This document shows positions 1-4,818 of a DNA stretch of 6,358 nucleotides, piece after piece; positions within the stretch are counted from its first letter, which is position 1; each line of letters begins with the position of its first letter. Made by a program: the position numbers and the translations under genes. The notes below the pieces were generated by a model. It was given only the letters and a program-made list of their open reading frames with translations, was not told where the DNA came from and did no database searches. The stretch is from JBBDXA01 sp040902585 (GTDB taxonomy: Bacteria; Planctomycetota; Phycisphaerae; Phycisphaerales; Phycisphaeraceae). The DNA lies in contig JBBDXA010000077.1 of assembly GCA_040902585.1 (NCBI GenBank), positions 1 to 6,358 of the forward strand. The letters run 5' to 3'.

Positions 1-25
1 GACTCCTGCCTTCCCCGGCTTCGGC

Positions 26-31
26 TATACT
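26..31 (+). promoter_or_regulatory. Possible -10 element of coaD
   Basis: TATACT matches the sigma-70 -10 consensus at five of six positions and ends 7 bases before the coaD ATG. A start point at the usual distance from it would fall at or next to the A of the start codon, giving a leaderless mRNA. This agrees with the lack of a Shine-Dalgarno sequence before the ATG. I see no good -35 hexamer, and only 25 bases lie upstream within the window, so this is a weak call. Confidence 0.3.
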
Positions 32-38
32 CGCTCCC

Positions 39-581
39 ATGCCGCACACCCCGCGCATCGGCCTGTTTCCGGGCACGTTTGACCCGATCACCAACGGTCA
101 TGTCGATGTTATTCGCCGCGGCCGCGTCCTCTTTGACAAGCTCGTCGTCGCCATCGGCAGGAACCCGCTGAAGGCTGAGCTCTTCGCGCTGGAAGAGCGG
201 CTGGAGATGATCGAATCCATACTCAGCGACTGCCGGGACAACGTCGAAATTCAAACCTACAACGGCCTGACCGTGGACTATGCCAAGTCCATCGGCGCGA
301 CCGCCATCCTCCGCGGCCTTCGCAACGTCACAGATCTCAACTACGAATTTCAACTGGCCCTCACCAATCGTGCCGTCGCCGATGTCGAAACGGTCTTCAT
401 CATGACCGGCGAAAGCTACGCCTTCACCAGCTCGAGCCTGATCAAACAGATCGCCGCGGGCGGAGAGATCGATCGCCTGCATCGCCTGCTGCCGCCGGTT
501 GTGCTCCAGCGACTTCGGGAGAAAAAAGAGGAACTGGGCGATCGGTTTCTCGGCATGAGGCAGGATGGACTGAAGGATTGA
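39..581 (+). CDS. coaD: Phosphopantetheine adenylyltransferase (CoaD, PPAT)
   Basis: This enzyme transfers AMP from ATP to 4'-phosphopantetheine to make dephospho-CoA, the penultimate step of coenzyme A synthesis, in the cytoplasm. The 180-residue product shows the nucleotidyltransferase signature GTFDPITNGH at residues 12-21 (the T/HxGH motif, His21), the substrate-binding RNPLK at 41-45, LRGLR at 91-95 with two phosphate-binding arginines, NYEFQLALTNR at 101-111, and the second nucleotide-binding motif TSSSLIK at 130-136. Bacterial PPATs are usually about 160 residues. The extra length is a charged C-terminal tail after about residue 158. The ATG at 39 puts the signature at the normal distance from the N-terminus, and no in-frame start precedes it in the window. 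No Shine-Dalgarno sequence is visible. The next gene is 136 bases away across an inverted repeat, so coaD is probably transcribed alone. Identity is secure from the motifs. Confidence 0.97.
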   Translation: MPHTPRIGLFPGTFDPITNGHVDVIRRGRVLFDKLVVAIGRNPLKAELFALEERLEMIESILSDCRDNVEIQTYNGLTVDYAKSIGATAILRGLRNVTDLNYEFQLALTNRAVADVETVFIMTGESYAFTSSSLIKQIAAGGEIDRLHRLLPPVVLQRLREKKEELGDRFLGMRQDGLKD

Positions 582-717
582 GGGGGAAGGGACGGAGGGA
601 CAAGGGGACGGAGGAACGAAGGGAAAACAATAAAGCGCCGATCGTTGTATCCTTTCTCTCTTCGTATTTCTTTACCTTCGTCCCTCCGTCCCTCCGTCCC
701 TTCGTTCCTCTCTTCTC
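582..717. repeat. Purine-rich/pyrimidine-rich imperfect inverted repeat
   Basis: The gap between coaD and the next gene is almost wholly repeat. The left side (about 582-627) is nearly all G and A and is built from variants of GGGACGGA. The right side (about 651-717) is nearly all C and T. Bases 587-600 are a perfect 14-bp inverted match to 689-702. Inside these, 610-622 matches 675-687 at 12 of 13 positions, with an 8-9-base bulge on the left arm and about 52 bases between the arms. In RNA this would fold into a long hairpin just after the coaD stop, so it could end or stabilise the coaD transcript. It runs right up to the ATG at 718 and replaces any ribosome binding site there. No protein is encoded. 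Whether it is a dispersed genomic repeat cannot be told from one copy. Confidence 0.8.
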
Positions 718-1398
718 ATGGACTACCGCATCATCAGTATCGGTACCCTGAGCCACAACGAATTCTGGAGCGAATCGGCTCCAGTTCGCACGGCTCACGC
801 GACGACCACGCTTATCCGCAGTGGCGAGCGCGTGATCCTCGTCGACCCTGGTCTTCCCGCGCAGGTCATTACCGCGCGCCTCATGGAACGCGCGGGGATC
901 AAGCCGGCGAAGGTGACCGATGTGTTTCTTACCAACTTCAGACCGTCCCACCGCTGGGGCCTTGATGCGTTCGAGCATGCCGACTGGTGGATCGCCGAGA
1001 TGGAACGCGAGTACGTCGGGCGAGGCCTGGTCGAACAACTGAAACAGGCGACCGATCAGGCGGATGAGGCGATGCAGGATGTGCTCAAGCAGGAGATCGC
1101 GCTGCTGCGAAGGTTCAAGAGTGCGCCGGACCGGCTGGCGGAGCAGGTGGATCTGTTCCCGCTGCCGGGCTTCACGCCGGGCACCTGCGGATTGCTGCTC
1201 TTGAAGTTGAATTCCACGACGCTGATTGCGGGCGATGCCGTGCCCACAGCCGAACACATGGAGCACGGCCAGGTGCTGCGACAGGCGTTTGACATTCAAC
1301 AGGCACGCGAGAGTTTCACTGAGGCGATCGAGATCGCGGATGTGATCATCCCCGGTCACGACAACCTGCTTTTGAACCCGACGCGAAGGCCGATGTAG
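718..1398 (+). CDS. Metallo-beta-lactamase-fold protein with a degenerate metal site
   Basis: The 226-residue product has the outline of the metallo-beta-lactamase (MBL) hydrolase fold: a first strand pair (TTTLIRSGERVILVDPG, 29-45), the VFLT strand that leads into the metal motif (69-72), the TPG turn (153-155), LIAGD (169-173) and IIPGHD (210-215). Active members carry THxHxDH at the first motif. Here the matching residues are T72-N-F-R-P-S-H78, so two His and the Asp are replaced by Asn, Arg and Ser. The His normally after TPG is Thr156. Asp173, His78 and His214 remain. A helical, charged insert spans about 95-145. The product is probably cytoplasmic, since no signal peptide or membrane segment is seen. 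It either does not hydrolyse or uses a different metal arrangement. The ATG lacks a Shine-Dalgarno sequence and follows a pyrimidine tract. The gene converges on rsmB 86 bases away. The fold call is good; the substrate is unknown. Confidence 0.82.
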   Translation: MDYRIISIGTLSHNEFWSESAPVRTAHATTTLIRSGERVILVDPGLPAQVITARLMERAGIKPAKVTDVFLTNFRPSHRWGLDAFEHADWWIAEMEREYVGRGLVEQLKQATDQADEAMQDVLKQEIALLRRFKSAPDRLAEQVDLFPLPGFTPGTCGLLLLKLNSTTLIAGDAVPTAEHMEHGQVLRQAFDIQQARESFTEAIEIADVIIPGHDNLLLNPTRRPM

Positions 1399-1417
1399 CC
1401 GCTTGCGGCTTAGCAAG
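1396..1417. repeat. Small palindrome overlapping the stop codon
   Basis: AGCCGC (1397-1402) and GCGGCT (1405-1410) form a 6-bp stem around TT, starting inside the TAG stop of the upstream gene. A second, mutually exclusive pairing is CTTGC (1402-1406) with GCAAG (1413-1417). No T-tract follows, so it is not a typical intrinsic terminator. A closely related core, CCGC-CTT-GCGG, occurs in the gap before greA. It may be a small dispersed repeat. Confidence 0.5.
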
Positions 1418-1435
1418 TGTGTCGCGGGTCATTCG

Positions 1436-1472
1436 CACGGGTCTCGTCGCGGTAAGACCTCCTCGACCCGTG
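1436..1472. terminator. Hairpin between convergent genes, possible rsmB terminator
   Basis: CACGGGTC (1436-1443) is the exact reverse complement of GACCCGTG (1465-1472), giving an 8-bp stem around a 21-base loop that holds a further GGT/ACC pair. It lies 12 bases beyond the rsmB stop on the minus strand and 37 bases beyond the stop of the plus-strand gene, so it could end both. Neither side has a U-tract, so efficient intrinsic termination is uncertain. Confidence 0.4.
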
Positions 1473-1484
1473 GCACCCAATCAA

Positions 1485-2933
1485 TCACTTCATCTTGAGC
1501 AGCGCGTAGTAACCGCCATCGTGATACGTCGATCCTTCGCCGCCGGGCAGCGTGGGTTTTTCCAGGACGAGGGTGCAGCCGGTCTCCTGGATCAGCCAGG
1601 CGATCTGATGTTCGTTTTCATCCTTGTCGAGGCTGCACGTGCTGTAGAGGACGTGGCCGCCGGGCTTCACGAGTCGAAATGTTTTCTGGCAGATCGCGCG
1701 CTGAAGGTTGACGAGCGATCGGAGCGAGGCTTCGTTGAAGCGATAGCGGGCCTCGGGTCGCCGGGCGAGGACGCCTGTGTTGGTGCAGGGCACGTCGAGG
1801 ACGAGCAGGTCCACCGGCTTCTGCGCATCGACCTGTGGCAAGGCGATGACCTTCACCCGCGGCTGTTCCTTGAACGAATCACTCAGCGCGCGCATGCGGC
1901 CTGGGTCTTTGTCGGTGGCGATGATCGTGGCGTCTGGATGCATCGCCGCGAGCTGGCGCGTCTTTGTGCCGCGGCCGGCGCAGTAGTCGATGATCGAGTT
2001 TGGATTCAGGGCGCTGGTGGCACCTACCGCCTCGGCTGCGGTCACATCCTGCACCCGCCGCATCGGGTGGCCCTTAAGAAACGCGGTGAGCTCGGCGTGG
2101 GTGTCGTCCCAGATGATGAAGCCTTGGCGCTCGTGGGGAGCACCATCCGCGGGAGCACCATCCCGACAGGGTGGTGCTATTGGCGCCCGTCTCTCCTTAG
2201 CCTCGTTGCCTGCTTGGTCGCCGGATGGCAATAGAACCACCTTGTCGGGATGGTGCTCCCCGAGATGCTCCTCCACCGCCACGATCATCGGCGGCGTCTT
2301 CGTGCCATGTCTGCAAAACTCGATCACCGTGTGTACATCAAACTGCTTGAGCCAGCGTTCGATCAGGTTCAATGGATGGCTCGTCGCGGCGACGAGATGT
2401 CGGGCGAGCTTGGGACGATCATCAAAACTCACGGGCGGCAATACGTCGCTGCGCAGCGGGAGAAAGCCGTCATCCAGCGGCAGGCGGTCGGCAGCAGGGG
2501 ACCAGGCGCTGCCGCGGGCGGGCTGGTCAGCCTGTTCGCTGATGCGTCGCAGCACCGCGTTGACCATCCCAGCCGCGCCGGGCCTGATGCGGCGACGGGC
2601 GATGGTGACCGATTCATCCACCACCGCATGGACCGGCAGGCGATCCATGAAAAGCAGTTGGGCAGCCCCGGTCAGCAGCACGCCCTGCATGGCCGGCTCC
2701 AGCGAACGCAGCGGGCGCTTGAGAAAAAGGTTGATCATGTACTCCAGCGTCAGCCAGCGCTGAAGCGTGGTGCGGTGAATCGCCAGCGCCAGCCTTCGTT
2801 CGCGGGCTTCGAGTGATGCGAGGTCAAACGATTGCGGATCGATGGCGGGGAACTGCGCGGCGGCGTTAGCGATGGCGTCGGCGGCGAGCAGGCGGGCGTT
2901 GGGCTTGAGGCGCGGGGGGATTGAACGCGGCAT
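1485..2933 (-). CDS. rsmB: 16S rRNA (cytosine-C5) methyltransferase, RsmB/Sun family
   Basis: The product transfers a methyl group from S-adenosylmethionine to a cytosine of 16S rRNA (C967 in the E. coli enzyme). Residues 10-135 form the NusB-like RNA-binding domain, with LEYMINLFL, LTGAAQLLFMDRLP and GMVNAVLRRIS. The Rossmann methyltransferase domain follows: motif I DYCAGRGTKTRQLA (316-329), the acidic ribose-binding segment ATDKDP (339-344), motif IV LDVPCTNTG (379-387) and motif VI LYSTCSL (429-435). Both family cysteines are present: Cys433 as likely nucleophile and Cys383 as release residue. It ends in the usual GGYYALLKMK. At 482 residues it exceeds the usual 430-450. Residues 225-261 are encoded by a palindromic repeat (2151-2260), which explains most of the excess. 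Motif I (AGRG instead of AAPG) and motif IV (PCTNTG instead of PCSGTG) vary from the common forms. The ATG at 2933 places the NusB domain normally. No Shine-Dalgarno sequence is visible. RsmB is the best fit, though a paralogous m5C methyltransferase target cannot be excluded. Confidence 0.9.
   Translation of the reverse strand: MPRSIPPRLKPNARLLAADAIANAAAQFPAIDPQSFDLASLEARERRLALAIHRTTLQRWLTLEYMINLFLKRPLRSLEPAMQGVLLTGAAQLLFMDRLPVHAVVDESVTIARRRIRPGAAGMVNAVLRRISEQADQPARGSAWSPAADRLPLDDGFLPLRSDVLPPVSFDDRPKLARHLVAATSHPLNLIERWLKQFDVHTVIEFCRHGTKTPPMIVAVEEHLGEHHPDKVVLLPSGDQAGNEAKERRAPIAPPCRDGAPADGAPHERQGFIIWDDTHAELTAFLKGHPMRRVQDVTAAEAVGATSALNPNSIIDYCAGRGTKTRQLAAMHPDATIIATDKDPGRMRALSDSFKEQPRVKVIALPQVDAQKPVDLLVLDVPCTNTGVLARRPEARYRFNEASLRSLVNLQRAICQKTFRLVKPGGHVLYSTCSLDKDENEHQIAWLIQETGCTLVLEKPTLPGGEGSTYHDGGYYALLKMK
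2136..2163. repeat. 15-bp tandem duplication at the element's edge
   Basis: GGGAGCACCATCC occurs at 2136-2148 and again at 2151-2163, an offset of 15 bases or exactly five codons. On the rsmB strand this yields the peptide DGAPADGAP (residues 258-266). The outer copy, with its flank CTCG (2130-2133), also matches the reverse complement of 2248-2264, which ends in CGAG. The palindrome may therefore originally have ended at the outer copy. Confidence 0.7.
2151..2260. repeat. 110-bp palindromic element inside rsmB
   Basis: Bases 2151-2181 and 2230-2260 are inverted copies of each other over 31 bp with only two mismatches, separated by 48 bp. Each arm is also a smaller imperfect palindrome: AGCACC (2154-2159) pairs with GGTGCT (2173-2178), and CCC with GGG inside it. 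The structure is therefore two REP-like hairpins facing each other, as in a REPIN or small MITE. It lies wholly within rsmB and encodes residues 225-261, so the two arms give different peptides (EHHPDKVVLL and APIAPPCRDGAP). No transposase is present. Dispersal elsewhere in the genome is inferred, not seen. Confidence 0.85.
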
Positions 2934-3012
2934 GGCGGAACATCGTATGCTGAATGTGATGACGGTGTGGAAGCCATGCCATCAAAACGACGCCATCAAA
3001 CATGCATAGGCA
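2934..3012. promoter_or_regulatory. Divergent promoter region of rsmB and the membrane protein gene
   Basis: This 79-bp gap must hold both start regions unless they lie inside the genes. On the plus strand TATGCT (2946-2951) resembles a -10 element. TTGAAC (2921-2926, inside rsmB) is a possible -35, but the 19-base spacer is long. On the minus strand TACGAT (2947-2942) is a weaker -10 candidate ending 8 bases before the rsmB ATG, again suggesting a leaderless or nearly leaderless mRNA. The two candidates overlap, so the genes could compete for polymerase. Neither gene has a recognisable Shine-Dalgarno sequence. All this rests on short motifs. Confidence 0.3.
2959..3009 (+). other. Possible 16-codon upstream open reading frame
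   Basis: An ATG at 2959 opens a 16-codon frame (MTVWKPCHQNDAIKHA) ending in TAG at 3007-3009, three bases before the ATG of the membrane protein gene and in the same frame. The ATG is 7 bases after the candidate -10 TATGCT, so it would be the first start codon on that transcript. It could be a leader peptide coupled to the next gene, or chance. The composition is not distinctive. Confidence 0.15.
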
Positions 3013-3945
3013 ATGACTGACTCGCTCTCCAATCCGCCCGTGCCTGCCCGGTCGTTTCCTGCGACGCTACCGGTGTTCGCTGCGCCGCCTCCGCCGCCGG
3101 GGTCGAATGGCAGGACGCCCGCGGCGGCTCCTTCGCTGGCTCTCTACGAGCACGATCCCTCCTCGCGCGAGCTGCTGCTGGGCTGGTGCTTCTGGCTGCT
3201 GGGAAGCTGGTTCGTGCTGGGCCTGGGGCTCGATGGTACGCCGGTGCGCTGGATGATTTTCTCGGCGATGATCGGCATGCTCATGCTCTGGCCGCTGTTT
3301 CGCCTGAGCCAGGATGGGTTCCTCTCGCCGCGACGCCGATGGAAATGGTATGAGCCGGCGGCGGGGGGGCAGGGGCAGACCCAGGTCCAGGACCCGGTCG
3401 ATGAACCGGCCTCGGCCGATGCGCCCGCGGCGCCTTTGCCGCGACTGTTGCGTTCGCGCCTTTCGCCGTGGCTGGTGCTGCGCGACTGGTTCTCGCTCAA
3501 TGTCGTGTTTCAGGCGGTGGTCTGGCCTCATCTTCTGACCGGCAAGTGGACCGGCGAGCAGGCCCTGTGGGTCGATGCGGTCGTCGCCGGCTGGAGCCTG
3601 CTGGTGGGCGCGATCGTTGCCTGGGGTTGTCAGTCCTCGCGCGGCCTGCTTCGCTTCTTCGCCATGTTGCTCGTGCTCGGCGTGCTGCTGTTTGAACCTT
3701 TGATGATGAGCGTGATCAATCAGATCAGCGAAGCCAGGGCCACGGCCGGCGCGACCTGGCGGATGCACGTCAGCCCGATCGAGGCGCTCTATGCCGTGAC
3801 GCAGCCTGCGGAGAAGTTCTATGTGCAGCCATGGATCGTGCCCATTGTCTGTGTCGCGCTGGCGGCGGTGCTGGCGTGGATCGGCCTGCTCTGGCTCACG
3901 CGAACCCGAACTGCGAAGCGAGCCGGGCTTGGGCAAGCCGTGTAG
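3013..3945 (+). CDS. Multi-pass membrane protein of unknown function
   Basis: I do not recognise this 310-residue protein. The first 50 residues are rich in Pro and Ala (PPPPPG at 25-30) and look disordered. Hydrophobic stretches at about 55-75, 80-97, 185-206, 211-231 and 274-296 are likely transmembrane segments, with a weaker, Trp-containing one at about 152-173. Between the second and third lies a hydrophilic linker that starts with RRRWKW (107-112), runs through an Asp/Pro/Ala-rich segment (128-142) and ends in the basic RLLRSR. By the positive-inside rule this loop is cytoplasmic. After 231 comes an extramembrane stretch with a conserved-looking SPIEALYAVTQP (254-265). The C-terminus is basic (RTRTAKR). 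No enzyme or transporter motif is visible. The plus-strand reading is preferred over a long opposite-strand frame because it gives clear membrane segments. The ATG lacks a Shine-Dalgarno sequence. The gene is divergent from rsmB, so a functional link is not implied. Confidence 0.8.
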   Translation: MTDSLSNPPVPARSFPATLPVFAAPPPPPGSNGRTPAAAPSLALYEHDPSSRELLLGWCFWLLGSWFVLGLGLDGTPVRWMIFSAMIGMLMLWPLFRLSQDGFLSPRRRWKWYEPAAGGQGQTQVQDPVDEPASADAPAAPLPRLLRSRLSPWLVLRDWFSLNVVFQAVVWPHLLTGKWTGEQALWVDAVVAGWSLLVGAIVAWGCQSSRGLLRFFAMLLVLGVLLFEPLMMSVINQISEARATAGATWRMHVSPIEALYAVTQPAEKFYVQPWIVPIVCVALAAVLAWIGLLWLTRTRTAKRAGLGQAV

Positions 3946-3966
3946 TTTGCGTTAAGATGTCCCTTT

Positions 3967-3983
3967 GGCCGGTGGGACTGGCC
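3967..3983 (+). terminator. Small GC hairpin after the membrane protein gene
   Basis: GGCCGGT (3967-3973) pairs with ACTGGCC (3977-3983) through six Watson-Crick pairs and one G-U, with a GGG loop, 21 bases after the stop. No U-tract follows, so it may only protect the 3' end. A weak call. Confidence 0.25.
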
Positions 3984-3991
3984 GTAAGCTC

Positions 3992-4143
3992 CAACATTCA
4001 AATTCCAAAACTCAAACAAGCTCCAATTTCAAATGAATGCAAACACCGAAACGAACCGCCTTGCGGTTGATCAGGATTGTTTTGTATTGATTTTGCCTTG
4101 CTTGTGATTTGGTTGCGATTTGCTTTTTTGCGATTTGGAATTT
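3992..4143. repeat. AT-rich composite inverted repeat upstream of greA
   Basis: This stretch is strikingly AT-rich for the window. The left part (3992-4048) is dominated by A and C with CAAAT/CAAAC words. The right part (4077-4143) is dominated by T and G with the matching ATTTG/TTTTG words. The outer ends AAATTCCAAA (4000-4009) and TTTGGAATTT (4134-4143) are a perfect 10-bp inverted match. In the right arm GCGATTTG recurs at 4115-4122 and 4130-4137, with the variant GTGATTTG at 4104-4111. At the centre sits the hairpin AACCGC-CTT-GCGGTT (4054-4068). No protein is supported here. It may be a degenerate dispersed intergenic repeat or part of a long greA leader. Confidence 0.6.
4054..4068 (+). 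terminator. Central hairpin, possible terminator of the membrane protein gene
   Basis: AACCGC and GCGGTT form a 6-bp perfect stem around CTT. Eleven bases later comes a T-rich run (4079-4094). The gap to the T-rich run is too long for a classical intrinsic terminator, so termination is only possible. The core resembles the hairpin at 1397-1410. Confidence 0.3.
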
Positions 4144-4183
4144 CGACTTTCGCACGACGTGTGCAGATAAAAAACCGATTCAT

Positions 4184-4190
4184 GAGGTGA
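4184..4190 (+). promoter_or_regulatory. Ribosome binding site of greA
   Basis: GAGGTGA is complementary to the 3' end of 16S rRNA and sits 8 bases before the ATG at 4199. It fixes that ATG as the start and rules out the in-frame ATG at 4109, which would add 30 residues unlike the family. It is the only convincing Shine-Dalgarno sequence among the five gene starts in the window. Confidence 0.85.
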
Positions 4191-4198
4191 TCGTCGCG

Positions 4199-4669
4199 AT
4201 GGAATTTATTACAGCCGAAGAAAAGGAAACCCTGGAAAAGAAGCTGGAAGATCGCAAAGCGCAGCGGCCGATCCTTTCCACGCGCATCGCCGAGGCCCGC
4301 GCCCTGGGCGATCTGAAGGAGAACGCCGACTACCACGCCGCCCGCGATGACCAGGGTCTTAACGAAGCGGAGATCCGTCGCCTCGAAGAACGGCTGCGGT
4401 CCTCCAGCGTCGTCAGCGGTGACGACACGCCCAGCGATATCGTGTTCCTCGGCTCGGTCGTGAAGCTGCGCGATACAGATGACGACAGCGAAGAACTCTA
4501 CAAGATCGTGGGTGAGTCCAGCGGCGGATTCAACTTTGATTCAGATGAGATCGAAGTCACGGCAAGCAGTCCGATGGGCGAAGCGCTGATGAAGAGCCGG
4601 GTGGGCGATGTGGTGAAGGTCGATCTGCCGCGCGGGCCCAAACGGTTTGAAGTGCTGGCGATCAGTTGA
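4199..4669 (+). CDS. greA: Transcription elongation factor GreA
   Basis: GreA enters the secondary channel of stalled, backtracked RNA polymerase and stimulates cleavage of the extruded RNA 3' end so that elongation can resume. The 156-residue product has the usual GreA length (about 158). Residues 1-75 form the N-terminal antiparallel coiled coil. Its tip carries the signature ARALGDLKENADYHAARDDQG (the part from GDLKENADYH is residues 37-46), including the two catalytic acidic residues Asp38 and Glu41. Residues 80-156 are the C-terminal FKBP-like globular domain, with VFLGSVVKLRD, YKIVGESS, SPMGEALM and GDVVKV, all typical. The start at 4199 is chosen from the ribosome binding site and family length. 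The gene stands alone: 253 bases of AT-rich repeat precede it and a strong terminator follows. The length and acidic tip match GreA, and no lineage-specific oddity is evident. Confidence 0.96.
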   Translation: MEFITAEEKETLEKKLEDRKAQRPILSTRIAEARALGDLKENADYHAARDDQGLNEAEIRRLEERLRSSSVVSGDDTPSDIVFLGSVVKLRDTDDDSEELYKIVGESSGGFNFDSDEIEVTASSPMGEALMKSRVGDVVKVDLPRGPKRFEVLAIS

Positions 4670-4692
4670 ACGCAAGGGCGCAGCAGCGGCGG

Positions 4693-4717
4693 GCGTCGGC
4701 CCTTCAAGGGCCGGTGC
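4693..4717 (+). other. GC-rich hairpin downstream of greA
   Basis: CGGCCC (4697-4702) pairs with GGGCCG (4708-4713) around TTCAA. Two G-U pairs and two further G-C pairs extend the stem to 4693-4717. It lies 23 bases after the greA stop and has no U-tract. It may stabilise the greA mRNA 3' end ahead of the true terminator. No gene is seen in 4670-4759. Confidence 0.45.
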
Positions 4718-4759
4718 GGAGAGAAACGAACGCGAACGGATTGAAGCATGAAATGAAAG

Positions 4760-4794
4760 GCCCCGCCGAACGATCGGCGGGGCTTGTTCGATTT
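4760..4794. terminator. Strong intrinsic terminator, probably bidirectional
   Basis: A perfect 10-bp GC-rich stem, GCCCCGCCGA (4760-4769) with TCGGCGGGGC (4774-4783), encloses an ACGA tetraloop. On the plus strand it is followed by the T-rich TTGTTCGATTT, ending greA transcription 90 bases after its stop. On the minus strand it is followed by CTTTCATTTCAT and lies 36 bases after the stop of the PEP-CTERM gene. Its place between two convergent genes fits a shared terminator. Confidence 0.85.
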
Positions 4795-4818
4795 GAAGGT
4801 TGTCGCGCGGGGCTCACC

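Noticed and set aside
582..717. CRISPR array suggested by repeated GGGACGGA units
   Set aside because: The units are short, contiguous and degenerate with no unique spacers of regular length, and no cas gene is present.
442..1416. Long minus-strand open frame of 324 codons across coaD and the metallo-beta-lactamase-like gene
   Set aside because: It runs antisense to two recognisable genes and through the inverted repeat, is rich in Arg/His/Gln as expected of an antisense GC-rich frame, and shows no domain.
1419..2816. Several plus-strand open frames opposite rsmB (1419-2234, 1990-2763, 2250-2816)
   Set aside because: They are antisense shadows of rsmB, which has all family motifs. None shows a recognisable domain or ribosome binding site.
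3067..3936. Minus-strand open frame of 289 codons opposite the membrane protein gene
   Set aside because: Its translation is an Arg/Gln/Pro/His-rich low-complexity string. The plus-strand frame gives clear membrane segments.
4109..4111. Upstream in-frame ATG for greA
   Set aside because: It would add 30 hydrophobic, non-family residues from the AT-rich repeat, while the ATG at 4199 has a good ribosome binding site and gives the normal GreA length.
4670..4759. Possible tRNA or small RNA gene in the greA downstream gap
   Set aside because: On the minus strand GTTCG-type words resemble a T-loop, but the flanking bases do not pair and no cloverleaf can be drawn. Only the hairpin at 4693-4717 is supported.
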